Positions 1 through 8,371 of a DNA stretch of 64,000 nt are shown piece by piece. The stretch is from NCBI RefSeq assembly GCF_900453205.1, contig NZ_UGQU01000001.1:744001-808000 (forward strand). The letters run 5' to 3'. A program made the translations under genes and the position numbers. Position 1 is the stretch's first letter. Each line of letters opens with the position of its first letter. Origin of the DNA: Moraxella lacunata. Lineage in GTDB: Bacteria; Pseudomonadota; Gammaproteobacteria; Pseudomonadales; Moraxellaceae. The notes under the pieces are model-generated. The model did not search any database, was not told the DNA's origin, and worked only from the letters and a program-made list of their open reading frames with translations.

Positions 1-390
1 ACTCAGCAAAACATCACGCCCATAGCCGATGGCAATGCGTACCGCCAAACACCCAAACAGCAGTCCCAAATTAAACAGCAAGCCACTACCTGTTACCCTA
101 TCAGGGAGCGGTACGTCCTGCACAAAGCTCGTCAGCCACCCATCAAAGAGCCACACCAGCACACACGCCTGCCCCACCAGCACCAACACGCTGGCGATGT
201 CCAGCAAATACGCCATCATCATGGCTTTTTTAACTGGCTTAAAAGTCGCCTTTAAAAAGACATTTGCCATGATGTCTTCTTGGGAGCGTCTGGGTTTTTT
301 GCGTTTGGATTTTGGTGGTTTTGGCGGTGTGGATTGCTCTATATGGGGCGGTACTGTGGGCGATACGGTTGGGGTGATTGGCTCGGTCAT
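1..390 (-). CDS. cydD: CydD-like thiol reductant ABC exporter subunit, N-terminal part
   Basis: This reading frame stays open for 130 codons from an ATG at 388-390 to the window edge, so only the N-terminus is present. It starts with a Pro/Lys-rich cytosolic leader, followed by a predicted membrane helix (around residues 57-75) and a second one near residues 100-115 ending in YGRDVLL. This resembles the first transmembrane segments of CydD, which with CydC exports cysteine/glutathione needed for cytochrome bd assembly. No ABC motifs are visible because they lie outside the window. The start is the only good ATG and lies opposite the divergent channel gene. Another ABC transporter of the same fold cannot be excluded. 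Confidence 0.55.
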   Translation of the reverse strand, partial: MTEPITPTVSPTVPPHIEQSTPPKPPKSKRKKPRRSQEDIMANVFLKATFKPVKKAMMMAYLLDIASVLVLVGQACVLVWLFDGWLTSFVQDVPLPDRVTGSGLLFNLGLLFGCLAVRIAIGYGRDVLLS

Positions 391-518
391 GGTGTTATTA
401 TTGTTAAAATTTAGCGTTACATTATCGCTAAATTTGGGGATAATTTCAAGGTAAAGATAACTCTTAACATCGTCCTTTGTGTTACAATATCGCCACTTGC
501 TCATTTTTGCTTTATCTC

Positions 519-1508
519 ATGTCAATTCGCCACACCTTATATGTCCTATTAGAAAACCACGATGATTCATCGCCTTTATCCTTGCCTGCCAAGATATTGG
601 ATTTATTTTTAATTACGCTTATTTTATTAAATACTCTAGCGGTAATATTAGAATCGGTGGATGACATTTATTATCCTTATCAAGATTATTTTAGGGCGTT
701 TGAGTGGTTTTCTGTGATTGTATTTGGGATAGAATATATCGCACGATTTTGGGTAATTGCTGAAAAGAATACCGCTCGTATTTGGCATGCTCGTTTTAAA
801 TGGACGCTAAGCTTTGGGGCGATTATTGACCTACTTGCCATAGTGCCAATATTTTTGCAAAGCATCAGTGGGATTGATTTGCGTTTTTTACGGGTATTTA
901 GGTTATTAAGATTATTTAAACTTACCCGTTATTTTGATTCTTTGCGAATACTGCTCACCGTATTACAAAAAGAGCGTGGCTCATTTGGGGCAGTGATATT
1001 TATTTTAATGCTTCTTATTATATTATCAGCAAGTGGCATTTATTTGGTGGAATACGAAACCCAGCCCGATGAATTTACTTCCATCCCCCATGCGATGTGG
1101 TGGGCGGTAGTAACCCTGACAACGGTGGGCTATGGCGACATTACGCCCGTTACGCCTTTGGGCAAACTTTTGGGGGCGTTTATCACGATATTGGGCGTGG
1201 GGCTTGCCGCCTTGCCAGCAGGTATTTTGGCAACGGGACTCACCCGTGAATTAGAAAGCCAAAAACAGGCAAGCCTATATCATCTTTATGATGAATTTAT
1301 GGCGTTATCATTAACTGAATTGCATGACAATGATAAAATAAATAGCCTATCCGATGAATTAAAAATAGACCGCAAAAACCGCCAAGAAATTCTCACCCAA
1401 GTTTTGCGAGAAAAACGCCTTTTGGCAAAAGAAAAAGAGCTTGATGAAAAAGAAAAGTCCTTAAATAAAAAATGCTTTTGTCCGTATTGTGGGGAGCGGG
1501 TGGAATAG
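519..1508 (+). CDS. Voltage-gated potassium channel (Kv-like, six TM)
   Basis: The protein (329 aa from the ATG at 519) has the layout of a bacterial Kv-type channel. It contains S1-S3, an Arg-rich S4-like stretch (LRFLRVFRLLRLFKL), a pore helix and the selectivity filter TVGYGD at about residues 202-207, followed by S6. It should conduct K+ across the inner membrane. The C-terminus is a charged coiled-coil-like segment ending in a Cys cluster (CFCPYCGE), which looks like half of a zinc ribbon. An upstream ATG at 477 in the same frame is possible, but the residues it adds look non-coding. A hairpin at 1683-1703 follows. Confidence 0.85.
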   Translation: MSIRHTLYVLLENHDDSSPLSLPAKILDLFLITLILLNTLAVILESVDDIYYPYQDYFRAFEWFSVIVFGIEYIARFWVIAEKNTARIWHARFKWTLSFGAIIDLLAIVPIFLQSISGIDLRFLRVFRLLRLFKLTRYFDSLRILLTVLQKERGSFGAVIFILMLLIILSASGIYLVEYETQPDEFTSIPHAMWWAVVTLTTVGYGDITPVTPLGKLLGAFITILGVGLAALPAGILATGLTRELESQKQASLYHLYDEFMALSLTELHDNDKINSLSDELKIDRKNRQEILTQVLREKRLLAKEKELDEKEKSLNKKCFCPYCGERVE

Positions 1509-1682
1509 TTGTGAAGTTTTAATGATTATAGATTTTAAATAGTAAATTAAATCTGCTCTATTACCCCTTTGGTTTATGTATGAAAATTAAATAAGATGAA
1601 GCATTGTGCGTGGTTCTGTCCGATTTTGACTTAACTACCACGCCAAGTTGGGGCCTGGATTTGGTAAGTCGTAATCTCTCCC

Positions 1683-1706
1683 AATAGCCCAAAATGGGCT
1701 ATTTTA
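1683..1706 (+). terminator. Possible terminator after the K+ channel gene
   Basis: A perfect 9-bp stem (AATAGCCCA/TGGGCTATT) with a 3-base loop is followed by a short T-rich run on the plus strand. The T tract is weak, so the terminator role is tentative. It also lies just past the end of the convergent DUF262 gene. Confidence 0.45.
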
Positions 1707-1724
1707 ATAGGGCTATACGTTAAA

Positions 1725-3623
1725 TTACTCTGAAATTATTTTATTTAATAGCTCAATCATTTCTTTGCCGTGCTTTTGAATAATTTCATCGGTTAGCCAT
1801 TCTCCGCATTCAAACATTTTTCGCTGTTTAAGGCTAAGCAAAGGATATCGCTTAACGTCATATCCAGCCTTTTTCTCGGACGGCATTTTATTACTCAAAG
1901 ATGAATTTTGGCTGTGGTTAATTAGGCATAAATTACCAAAATTATCAATGCTATCAAGTCTAGGATTGTTATTTGGTGGATTTTGTGGATAATAATGCTC
2001 CACCGAATTTCTAGCGGTAAACCTAAACTCTTGTGTTGTATCTTTATGCCACAAAATATAATCCAAACGGTTAAAAATAAAATTCTCTACCGCCGTGCCT
2101 GTATTTAAAAAAGCACATCTTTTATCATCATGACTTAAATTTAAATCCAAAACTTTTTGATTATAAATAATATCAAAATATTCTTTTGAAATACCATTCT
2201 GATAAAAACGATTAAAATAAAATTTATCGCATAAAATTTCTAAAAACTTAATATTTTCATCTGCCGATAAAATAACTGCTTTACCAGTTTTTGGACAATC
2301 TTTTAATTGTAAATGACTTTCGTCATTAAGCCATTTTAGATAAGCAAATAGCCAATATTTATAATTCTTTGCCGTGAAAGAATAATGAAACATGGTCTGC
2401 AAAAGCTTGATTTTTCTATCCTCTATCTCTGCTTTAAAGACGTTGGCATAGTAATTACTAGAATTTTGTTTGTCGGATTTTCTAAATTGATAGATATACC
2501 AATCATCTTTATTATCAAGCCCATCATGCTTAATCACATAACGGTCAAATAATAAACGAATGTTTAGCAAATGTACGGTAAATTTTCTGATTTCATCTTT
2601 ATTGCCATATAAGCCCGCTTCATCAAATTGTTTATTTAAATTACCTGCGTCTAAGCGATGTATATCAGCGTTAATGCAATTTTTATCTTTTAAGAATAAA
2701 TACAAAACCTGTGCCAAAAAGTTAGGGAAATCAATGATAGAAGTAAAACGCTCATATTGATTGTCTTGGTTTGATTTATCATTTTTTATCAATACAAAGT
2801 TCGTGCTAAGAATTTTCCCCAATTCACTTGGGTATGAATTTTCATTTTGAACTTTGTCTTTTTTTGCCTTCTTTTTTGATTTTTGAAAATTTTCTTTTAA
2901 ATTATCAAAATTTTCATACAACCAAAAATACTCACCGTTATCTTGAAAAAGCTCATGACGCTCATCAGCAGAAAAAGACGACACCGCATAGCGACTCATA
3001 TCCGAACAAGCATTCCAAATGGCAGAAAATACCGCTCTATCATCATCTTTTAATTCACTCATTAATTTTGCCTTGATGACTTCGTGCTGTTCTAATTGCT
3101 CGCCACGGTTATTCATGCGTTCAAAATATTGGTTTAAATCGGTATTTTCTGGAATCTCCGTGCGTATGATTTGTACGTTATTCAATAAAACAGATAAGAA
3201 ATTATCGGAAAATGACTGTTTTTGCAAGTAGTTATATATAACAGAAATTTGACTGTCGCCATTTAATTCGCCTTGTTTCTTAATAATATTAAGTTCATCA
3301 CTTGAATTTTGACGATGTTCAAAAGACAAATTTAATTTAAAAGAATAATTAAGAACTGATAAAATCAAAAACAGCGTGGTCAATCTTTGTTGCCCATCAA
3401 TAACCTCAAAAGCATTATCTGCACGTTTTTTAACCGTTAAAGCCCCAAGATAATATCTCTTATTATTATTTGTTTTGCAATATTCTTGTATGTCCTTAAT
3501 CATTTGTCTAACTTCATCATCCGACCAAGCATAATTGCGTTGATAGATAGGAATAACATAATTATCCATTTCTGCAAAAAGTTCTTGGATTGTAAATTCT
3601 TTGATGTTATCATTGCTATTCAT
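1725..3623 (-). CDS. DUF262-DUF1524 protein (GmrSD-like, putative defence nuclease)
   Basis: A 632-aa protein. The N-terminal DUF262 (GmrS, ParB/sulfiredoxin-like nucleotidase) domain shows IPIYQRNYAW at residues 24-33 and DGQQRLTTLF at 76-85. The C-terminus has a DUF1524 (GmrD, HNH-like nuclease) signature: VEHYYPQ at about 541-547, NFGNLCLI at about 561-568 and NSSLSNK at about 573-579. Characterised relatives (GmrSD, SspE, BrxU) restrict phage DNA, often modified DNA, with the DUF262 domain using NTP hydrolysis to control cleavage. An AAGGAG ribosome site precedes the ATG. The gene lies 18 bp downstream of another DUF262 gene on the same strand, so the two probably form one operon. It looks more AT-rich than its conserved neighbours, consistent with acquisition. 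Confidence 0.8.
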   Translation of the reverse strand: MNSNDNIKEFTIQELFAEMDNYVIPIYQRNYAWSDDEVRQMIKDIQEYCKTNNNKRYYLGALTVKKRADNAFEVIDGQQRLTTLFLILSVLNYSFKLNLSFEHRQNSSDELNIIKKQGELNGDSQISVIYNYLQKQSFSDNFLSVLLNNVQIIRTEIPENTDLNQYFERMNNRGEQLEQHEVIKAKLMSELKDDDRAVFSAIWNACSDMSRYAVSSFSADERHELFQDNGEYFWLYENFDNLKENFQKSKKKAKKDKVQNENSYPSELGKILSTNFVLIKNDKSNQDNQYERFTSIIDFPNFLAQVLYLFLKDKNCINADIHRLDAGNLNKQFDEAGLYGNKDEIRKFTVHLLNIRLLFDRYVIKHDGLDNKDDWYIYQFRKSDKQNSSNYYANVFKAEIEDRKIKLLQTMFHYSFTAKNYKYWLFAYLKWLNDESHLQLKDCPKTGKAVILSADENIKFLEILCDKFYFNRFYQNGISKEYFDIIYNQKVLDLNLSHDDKRCAFLNTGTAVENFIFNRLDYILWHKDTTQEFRFTARNSVEHYYPQNPPNNNPRLDSIDNFGNLCLINHSQNSSLSNKMPSEKKAGYDVKRYPLLSLKQRKMFECGEWLTDEIIQKHGKEMIELLNKIISE

Positions 3624-3641
3624 GATTTTCTCCTTAAGTTG

Positions 3642-4961
3642 TTATTGGGCTGTTGTGTCATCATAAAAACCCGATAGCAGGTCATTTAAATAAGTAACTT
3701 TCTTACTATTAGTCCGCTTCTTTGTTCTGCCAATGTCAAACATTAATATCTCTTCTGGCTTAACAGATTGCCCCAAAGCAAGGTATAAACTGCCTGATTT
3801 AAAAAGATAGTTTTCAAGTGATGAAAAGTAAATACGCTCGTTATAAAACCTTAAAAAATAAACCCATCTGGCAATTTTAATCACGGCATTTTTTAATTCA
3901 TAATCACCAAATTTATCATAATACATCATTACCATAATGGTAAAGGTGGTAAATAAAAAATAATCGCCTTTATTTACTTTGGCATTTTCTTTTAGGTGGT
4001 TAAATAAATTGATGTCTTTATTTGGTATATTAATTGAAATGCCATTATCCAACAAGCCATCTTTAGCAAATAAATCGGCATACATATTCTTGTAATGCTC
4101 CACATAATCAAAAAACCATTCACCATCTAGAACCACCCCATTCATCTGCACGTCATGAGCATATCTGGCTTGTAATTTTGGGTGTTTTATCTGCTCTTGT
4201 TGATTTAAGCCCTTAAAGACATCCACGTTTTGTTTGTTAAAAAACTCGGCTTCTTTATGAGATTGCCATCGCCGATGACGATATAAGACATCATTGATAA
4301 TCAGCTTTAACCAAACCCTGTCTCTGGGTGCCGAAATTGTCTCATTAGCTTGATACTCCCAACGCTCCACCAAGCGATGAATGGCAGGACTGGCAAGCCC
4401 CCTTAATTCTCGCAGATGATACGCCTTTAACAAATCATAGGCTTCCAAACTTTTGCCACGAGAGTTTTGCGAATCAAAATACTGAAAGGCTTCATCAATG
4501 TCGGTTAAAATAACGGTAGCAAAGGTGCATTTGTCAAGGATAAAGTTCTTAAAATCATCACCAAGCCCCAAATCCACCACATAGCTTTTTAGATATTCAT
4601 AATTTTGCTTGATATGCTCAACACTTTGACTGTGGTTGAATTCATTGCCAAGAAAATTAGGTTCGTCAAATGGATTTTTGTTGCCATTTAATACATACAA
4701 CAATAAAAACAAACTGGTCAGTCGCTGTTGTCCGTCTACGATGTTATATTCATCTTTACCTTCATCTTTATGCAAGACAATTACACCTAAACGGCATTCT
4801 TGGGTTTTGTCCTTTATAAAATAAGAATAAATATCATCAATAAGCTGTTTGATGTGCTTGGTTTGCCATTTATAGGGGCGTTGGTAATCAGGAATGGTTA
4901 GTTGATATTCAAACATCTTATTGACGGTTTTGATACTAACCTTTTCATCATTTTTGGACAT
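3642..4961 (-). CDS. DUF262-domain protein, first gene of the cassette
   Basis: A 439-aa protein with the DUF262 motifs IPDYQRPYKW (23-32) and DGQQRLTSLF (76-85), plus a FDSQNSRGKSLEAYDLLKAY segment typical of the family. I see no DUF1524 HNH signature at its C-terminus, so it probably carries only the GmrS-like nucleotide-sensing half with an uncharacterised helical C-terminal part. It is the promoter-proximal gene of a two-gene unit whose second member carries both domains, suggesting partnership in a defence function. A clear AAGGAG ribosome site lies before the ATG at 4961. Function is inferred from the family; nothing in the sequence proves anti-phage activity. Confidence 0.75.
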   Translation of the reverse strand: MSKNDEKVSIKTVNKMFEYQLTIPDYQRPYKWQTKHIKQLIDDIYSYFIKDKTQECRLGVIVLHKDEGKDEYNIVDGQQRLTSLFLLLYVLNGNKNPFDEPNFLGNEFNHSQSVEHIKQNYEYLKSYVVDLGLGDDFKNFILDKCTFATVILTDIDEAFQYFDSQNSRGKSLEAYDLLKAYHLRELRGLASPAIHRLVERWEYQANETISAPRDRVWLKLIINDVLYRHRRWQSHKEAEFFNKQNVDVFKGLNQQEQIKHPKLQARYAHDVQMNGVVLDGEWFFDYVEHYKNMYADLFAKDGLLDNGISINIPNKDINLFNHLKENAKVNKGDYFLFTTFTIMVMMYYDKFGDYELKNAVIKIARWVYFLRFYNERIYFSSLENYLFKSGSLYLALGQSVKPEEILMFDIGRTKKRTNSKKVTYLNDLLSGFYDDTTAQ

Positions 4962-5136
4962 GATAACTCCTTAGGGTTGTATGGTTTTTGGGGTTTGGCT
5001 ATGCGGTACTTACTCGATAATAGGTATTATTGCACGTTGCTACGACAACCCTATAAGGCTCTCCAGCCCCAAGTTTTTGCTGTTTTTTACTTATACGTGC
5101 AGGACTTGACTACATCATCTTACTCTAAAATTACAC

Positions 5137-5316
5137 AAAAAACCGTTCGCCCTAAGCTATGTCTGTGGATAAAGCGGTTTTTTGTTATGGGTAGGTATAG
5201 CTCACCACGGATGAAAAACCTTTGTTGTATTTTGAGCGGATTGACTATAAATATCTAGGTAAATGTATTTCTCAGACACGCTCCGTCTTGCAAAAAGTAT
5301 CTTATTGAACAATGCC
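5137..5316. repeat. Decayed miniature-element relic
   Basis: Positions 5137-5220 align by eye with the core of the elements at 26256-26388 and 28899-29026: CCGTT, a CTGAGCTATG-like segment, a second CCGTT-like arm, then AGCTCACCACGG. Positions 5292-5316 resemble the right end of the element at 29399-29538 (TTATTGAACAATGCC against TTATTGAACAATACC). No convincing left end or target duplication is visible, so this is an old copy. The rest of 4962-5421 holds the DUF262 cassette promoter region and the fumC terminator, with no gene I can support. Confidence 0.5.
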
Positions 5317-5365
5317 AATTATATTAAAGTTCAAATTTATTCTTGTCAAACAACAACCTTGCATA

Positions 5366-5398
5366 AAAAAATAAGGGCAATCTCTTGCCCTTATTTAC
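5366..5398 (-). terminator. fumC terminator
   Basis: The stem AATAAGGGCAA/TTGCCCTTATT with a TCTC loop is followed on the minus strand by a run of T. It lies 24 bp past the fumC stop. Confidence 0.75.
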
Positions 5399-5421
5399 CA
5401 TGCCTTTGACTTTTGCTTTGA

Positions 5422-6813
5422 TTACTTCGGTGCAACCATCTCTTCTGGTCGTACCCACTCATCAAATTCTTGCTCAGTCAATAGCCCAAGCTCTACCGCC
5501 ACTTGTTTTAAGGTTTTATTTTCTTTATAAGCGGTTTTGGCGACTTTTGCCGAATTTTCATAGCCGATTTTACGGTTTAGGGCAGTTACCAGCATGAGCG
5601 AATTGTGCAAAAAGTAATCAATCTTTTCACGATTTGGTTCAATGCCTACCGCACAGTTGTCATTAAAGCTATTACAAGCGTCCGCAAGCAGGCGAATGGA
5701 TTGCAAAAGATTATAACCGATGACAGGCATAAAGACGTTCAATTCAAAATTACCGCTCGCCCCTGCCATGTTTATCGTGGTGTCATTGCCCATGACCTGA
5801 GCGACCACCATGGTCATCGCCTCCGACTGCGTGGGGTTTACCTTGCCCGGCATGATAGACGACCCCGGTTCGTTCTCGGGAATGGTAATCTCGCCCAGAC
5901 CACAGCGAGGGCCACTAGATAGCCAGCGAATGTCATTGGCGATTTTGTTTAGACTACCTGCCAAAGTTTTTAATGCCCCTGAGGCAAACACTTCGGCATC
6001 ACGGCTTGCTAAGGCTTCAAATTTATTAGGAGCGGTTACAAAGGGCAAGCCTGTCAATTCACTAATTTTTTGGGCGGATTTGACGGCATAATCGGGGTGG
6101 CTATTTAGCCCTGTCCCCACGGCCGTCCCACCAAGTGGCAACTGATACAAGCCCTGCAAGGCGTTGTCAATTCTCACGAGTGCCAAGTCAAGCTGTGCCA
6201 CATAACCGCTAAATTCTTGCCCCAAGGTGAGCGGTGTGGCATCTTGTAAATGGGTGCGTCCGATTTTGACGATGCCGGCAAAGTCGGCAGATTTTTTGGC
6301 AAGCGTATCACGCAACGCCTTGACGGCAGGGATAAGCGAGCGGTTAATCTCTACCGCTGCCGCCACACGAATGGCGGTTGGGAAGCTGTCGTTGGTGGAT
6401 TGGGCGTGGTTTACATGGTCGTTGGGGTGGACGGGCTTATAAGTGCCTTTTGGATTGCCTGCAATCTCGTTGGCTCGGTTGGCGATGACTTCATTCATGT
6501 TCATATTGGACTGCGTGCCAGAGCCTGTCTGCCATACCACGAGCGGAAACTGGTCAGCAAGCCCGCCTGCAATCACTTCATCGGTGGCTTGTACAATTAA
6601 GTCTTTTTGGCTATTTTCAATCCGTCCAAGCTCGGCATTGGTAATGGCAGCAGCTTTTTTGACGGTTGCCATGGCGACAATGAGCGGGCGTGGCAACGTC
6701 TCGCCCCCGATTTTAAAATTATCACGGCTACGCTGAGTTTGAGCCCCAAAATAGGCATCGGCAGGGACTTGTACTTCGCCCATGGTGTCTTTTTCAATAC
6801 GAAAGTCGGTCAT
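5422..6813 (-). CDS. fumC: Class II fumarate hydratase
   Basis: A 463-aa enzyme, the usual length for the homotetrameric, iron-independent fumarase that interconverts fumarate and malate in the TCA cycle. The family signature [13 protein letters not shown], containing the catalytic mobile-loop serine, lies near residues 313-326. [12 protein letters not shown] and [11 protein letters not shown] substrate-binding stretches are also present, and the start is [23 protein letters not shown]-like as in other FumC. AGGAAAA precedes the ATG. It is transcribed alone on the minus strand, divergent from the cyclo-ligase gene, and ends at a strong hairpin. Confidence 0.95.
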   Translation of the reverse strand: MTDFRIEKDTMGEVQVPADAYFGAQTQRSRDNFKIGGETLPRPLIVAMATVKKAAAITNAELGRIENSQKDLIVQATDEVIAGGLADQFPLVVWQTGSGTQSNMNMNEVIANRANEIAGNPKGTYKPVHPNDHVNHAQSTNDSFPTAIRVAAAVEINRSLIPAVKALRDTLAKKSADFAGIVKIGRTHLQDATPLTLGQEFSGYVAQLDLALVRIDNALQGLYQLPLGGTAVGTGLNSHPDYAVKSAQKISELTGLPFVTAPNKFEALASRDAEVFASGALKTLAGSLNKIANDIRWLSSGPRCGLGEITIPENEPGSSIMPGKVNPTQSEAMTMVVAQVMGNDTTINMAGASGNFELNVFMPVIGYNLLQSIRLLADACNSFNDNCAVGIEPNREKIDYFLHNSLMLVTALNRKIGYENSAKVAKTAYKENKTLKQVAVELGLLTEQEFDEWVRPEEMVAPK

Positions 6814-6932
6814 AAATTTTCCTTGTTTGGTGGATAAAAACTGCTAAAATGTTGATATTACTATAACACCATCAAAAACAATTTTCAATCATCAATCATT
6901 ATCATTTTTAATAATACTTATTGGAAAAACTC

Positions 6933-7496
6933 ATGCCAAACACCCTACTTCGTACTCGTATCCGTAAAGAGCGTAAAGCCTTGACCGCCAAACAGCGTGC
7001 CAATTTTGCATTTATGGCAAGTCTGCACCTACCCAAACTCTTGCCCCATTTACCCAAAAATGCCAAAATTGGGCTGTATCTGGACGATTTTGGCGAATTG
7101 CCCACCGCACCGATTTTGGCATTTTGTCAAAAGCATGGTTTTACGCCGTTTTTACCGATTACCATTAAGAATAAGCCTTTACGCTTTACCCCTGTTGTTT
7201 TGCCATTAGCCAAAACACCCCTAAAACGCCACAAACTTGGCATGCAAGAACCCTTTGCCAGATATGGCATAAGTGCAGATAACATGGACATGATTATTTG
7301 CCCGCTTGTGGCGATGGATAGGCAGGGCAATCGACTTGGCATGGGGGGCGGATTTTATGACCGCACCTTTGCCAATTTTCGTGGGGTTAAGGTAGGTTGG
7401 TGTTATCATTTTCAAGTGGTTGAAAATTTAACGGTTAATAAATGGGATAAGGACGTGGATATGGTGATGACGGATAGGGGTGTAATAAGATGTTAA
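6933..7496 (+). CDS. 5-formyltetrahydrofolate cyclo-ligase
   Basis: A 187-aa protein of the 5-FTHF cyclo-ligase family (YgfA/MTHFS), which uses ATP to convert 5-formyl-THF into 5,10-methenyl-THF in one-carbon metabolism. An N-terminal LRTRIRKERKAL helix is present, and the C-terminal half carries the family signature MGGGFYDRTF, preceded by DMIICPLVAMDRQGNRLG. I chose the ATG at 6933 over an in-frame TTG at 6921 because GGAAAA lies 6 bases before the ATG. It starts about 120 bp from the divergent fumC and is followed closely by the toxin-antitoxin operon. Confidence 0.9.
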   Translation: MPNTLLRTRIRKERKALTAKQRANFAFMASLHLPKLLPHLPKNAKIGLYLDDFGELPTAPILAFCQKHGFTPFLPITIKNKPLRFTPVVLPLAKTPLKRHKLGMQEPFARYGISADNMDMIICPLVAMDRQGNRLGMGGGFYDRTFANFRGVKVGWCYHFQVVENLTVNKWDKDVDMVMTDRGVIRC

Positions 7497-7508
7497 TTAT
7501 GCTATAAT

Positions 7509-7535
7509 AAATGTACGTCTATTATACTTACATTT
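7509..7535. promoter_or_regulatory. Operator-like dyad of the toxin-antitoxin operon
   Basis: A perfect 7-bp inverted repeat, AAATGTA/TACATTT, with 13 bases between arms spans a TATTATACT-type -10 region. It ends just before the AGGAA ribosome site of the antitoxin gene. This is where an autorepressing antitoxin would be expected to bind. Confidence 0.5.
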
Positions 7536-7545
7536 AGGAAATGCC

Positions 7546-7863
7546 ATGCAAGCCACCGAACGCATTAACCTTAGAACCACGCCCCACATGAAAGCCATGA
7601 TTGAAAAGGCAAGCCGTCTTATGGGCGTAAGCATGAGCCATTACATCGCCACGACCATGTACGAAAAGTCATTATACCTTGTCAATAATGCCATTGCCCA
7701 CGACCCCAACCTTGTGGACGCTTTGGATTTGATGAGTCATGCCGAGCTGTGGGAGCTGACCAACAAGGACAACGCACTCATCAAATCCCTACTAGACACC
7801 CCCACCACGCCCAATGACGAGATGAAAGCACTCATGGCAATGCACGACAAGACATTGGGGTAA
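7546..7863 (+). CDS. DUF1778-type antitoxin (TacA-like)
   Basis: A 105-aa protein whose N-terminus (TERINLRTTPHMKAMIEKASRLMGVSMS) is a ribbon-helix-helix DNA-binding segment of the DUF1778/TacA family. The C-terminal half is the flexible part expected to wrap and inhibit the partner acetyltransferase. Antitoxins of this family also repress their own operon together with the toxin, and an inverted repeat lies directly upstream. The toxin ATG follows only 2 bases after the stop. The C-terminal tail (DEMKALMAMHDKTLG) is longer than a bare RHH domain. Confidence 0.85.
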   Translation: MQATERINLRTTPHMKAMIEKASRLMGVSMSHYIATTMYEKSLYLVNNAIAHDPNLVDALDLMSHAELWELTNKDNALIKSLLDTPTTPNDEMKALMAMHDKTLG

Positions 7864-7865
7864 TC

Positions 7866-8333
7866 ATGAACTTTGACATCAGCCCACTTGCCACATACCA
7901 CGACCGACAAGGCTTTGACTGTGGGAATGACGACATCAACCGCTACCTGCGGACAATGGCAAATCAGCATAATAAGAAAAACATCGCCAAAACTCATGTT
8001 TTGACAAATTTGGATAACCCTAATATTATCATGGGATTTTATACGTTATCGGCGGTGGAGCTTGATGTCGCCATAAAAGGCTATCCTGCCAAAATCCCTG
8101 CCATGATGATTGGCAGACTTGGCGTGGATAATCACTATCAGGGTCAAGGTTTGTCCAAACTACTGCTTGCCAACGCCCTATCCAAAATCAAACGCCTAAG
8201 TCAAGATGCTGGCATTGCCTTTGCTGTGATAGATGCCAAAAATGACACGTTGGCACATTATTATCAAAAATTTGGTTTTCGTCCGACCGAGCTTGGTCAT
8301 CGGCTTATTATTGATGTAAATGGGATTGGATAA
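7866..8333 (+). CDS. GNAT-family toxin (TacT-like acetyltransferase)
   Basis: A 155-aa GCN5-related N-acetyltransferase. It has the acetyl-CoA binding signature RLGVDNHYQGQGLSKLLL near residues 82-99, then DAKNDTLAHYYQKFGF with the conserved Tyr/Phe motif near the C-terminus. Paired with a DUF1778 antitoxin in one operon, it fits TacT/AtaT-type toxins, which acetylate charged tRNA and stop translation. N-terminal FDCGNDDINRYLR is typical of this group. No truncation is visible, so the pair looks intact. The tRNA target is inferred from the family. Confidence 0.85.
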   Translation: MNFDISPLATYHDRQGFDCGNDDINRYLRTMANQHNKKNIAKTHVLTNLDNPNIIMGFYTLSAVELDVAIKGYPAKIPAMMIGRLGVDNHYQGQGLSKLLLANALSKIKRLSQDAGIAFAVIDAKNDTLAHYYQKFGFRPTELGHRLIIDVNGIG

Positions 8334-8334
8334 A

Positions 8335-8365
8335 AACCGCCTCATGACGGAGCGGTCTATTTTTA
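8335..8365 (+). terminator. Terminator after the toxin-antitoxin operon
   Basis: A short stem, ACCGC/GCGGT, with an 11-base loop is followed by CTATTTTTA. It is preceded by AAAA on the other side and may serve both convergent genes. Confidence 0.4.
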
Positions 8366-8371
8366 CAGCCA

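Noticed and set aside
29-454. Plus-strand open frame of 141 codons at the left edge
   Set aside because: It is antisense to the CydD-like frame, which has family-like membrane helices and a sensible start; the plus-strand protein is low-complexity.
1611-1680. Possible insertion-sequence remnant after the K+ channel gene
   Set aside because: No terminal repeats, no second copy in the window and no coding similarity that I can see.
4902-5258. Plus-strand frame of 118 codons
   Set aside because: It overlaps the start of a DUF262 gene and continues through promoter and repeat sequence; no family-like features.
5029-5316. Treating 5029-5316 as a complete miniature element
   Set aside because: The left end GGTATTATTGC does not match either known end well and no target duplication is visible; only core and right end are supported.
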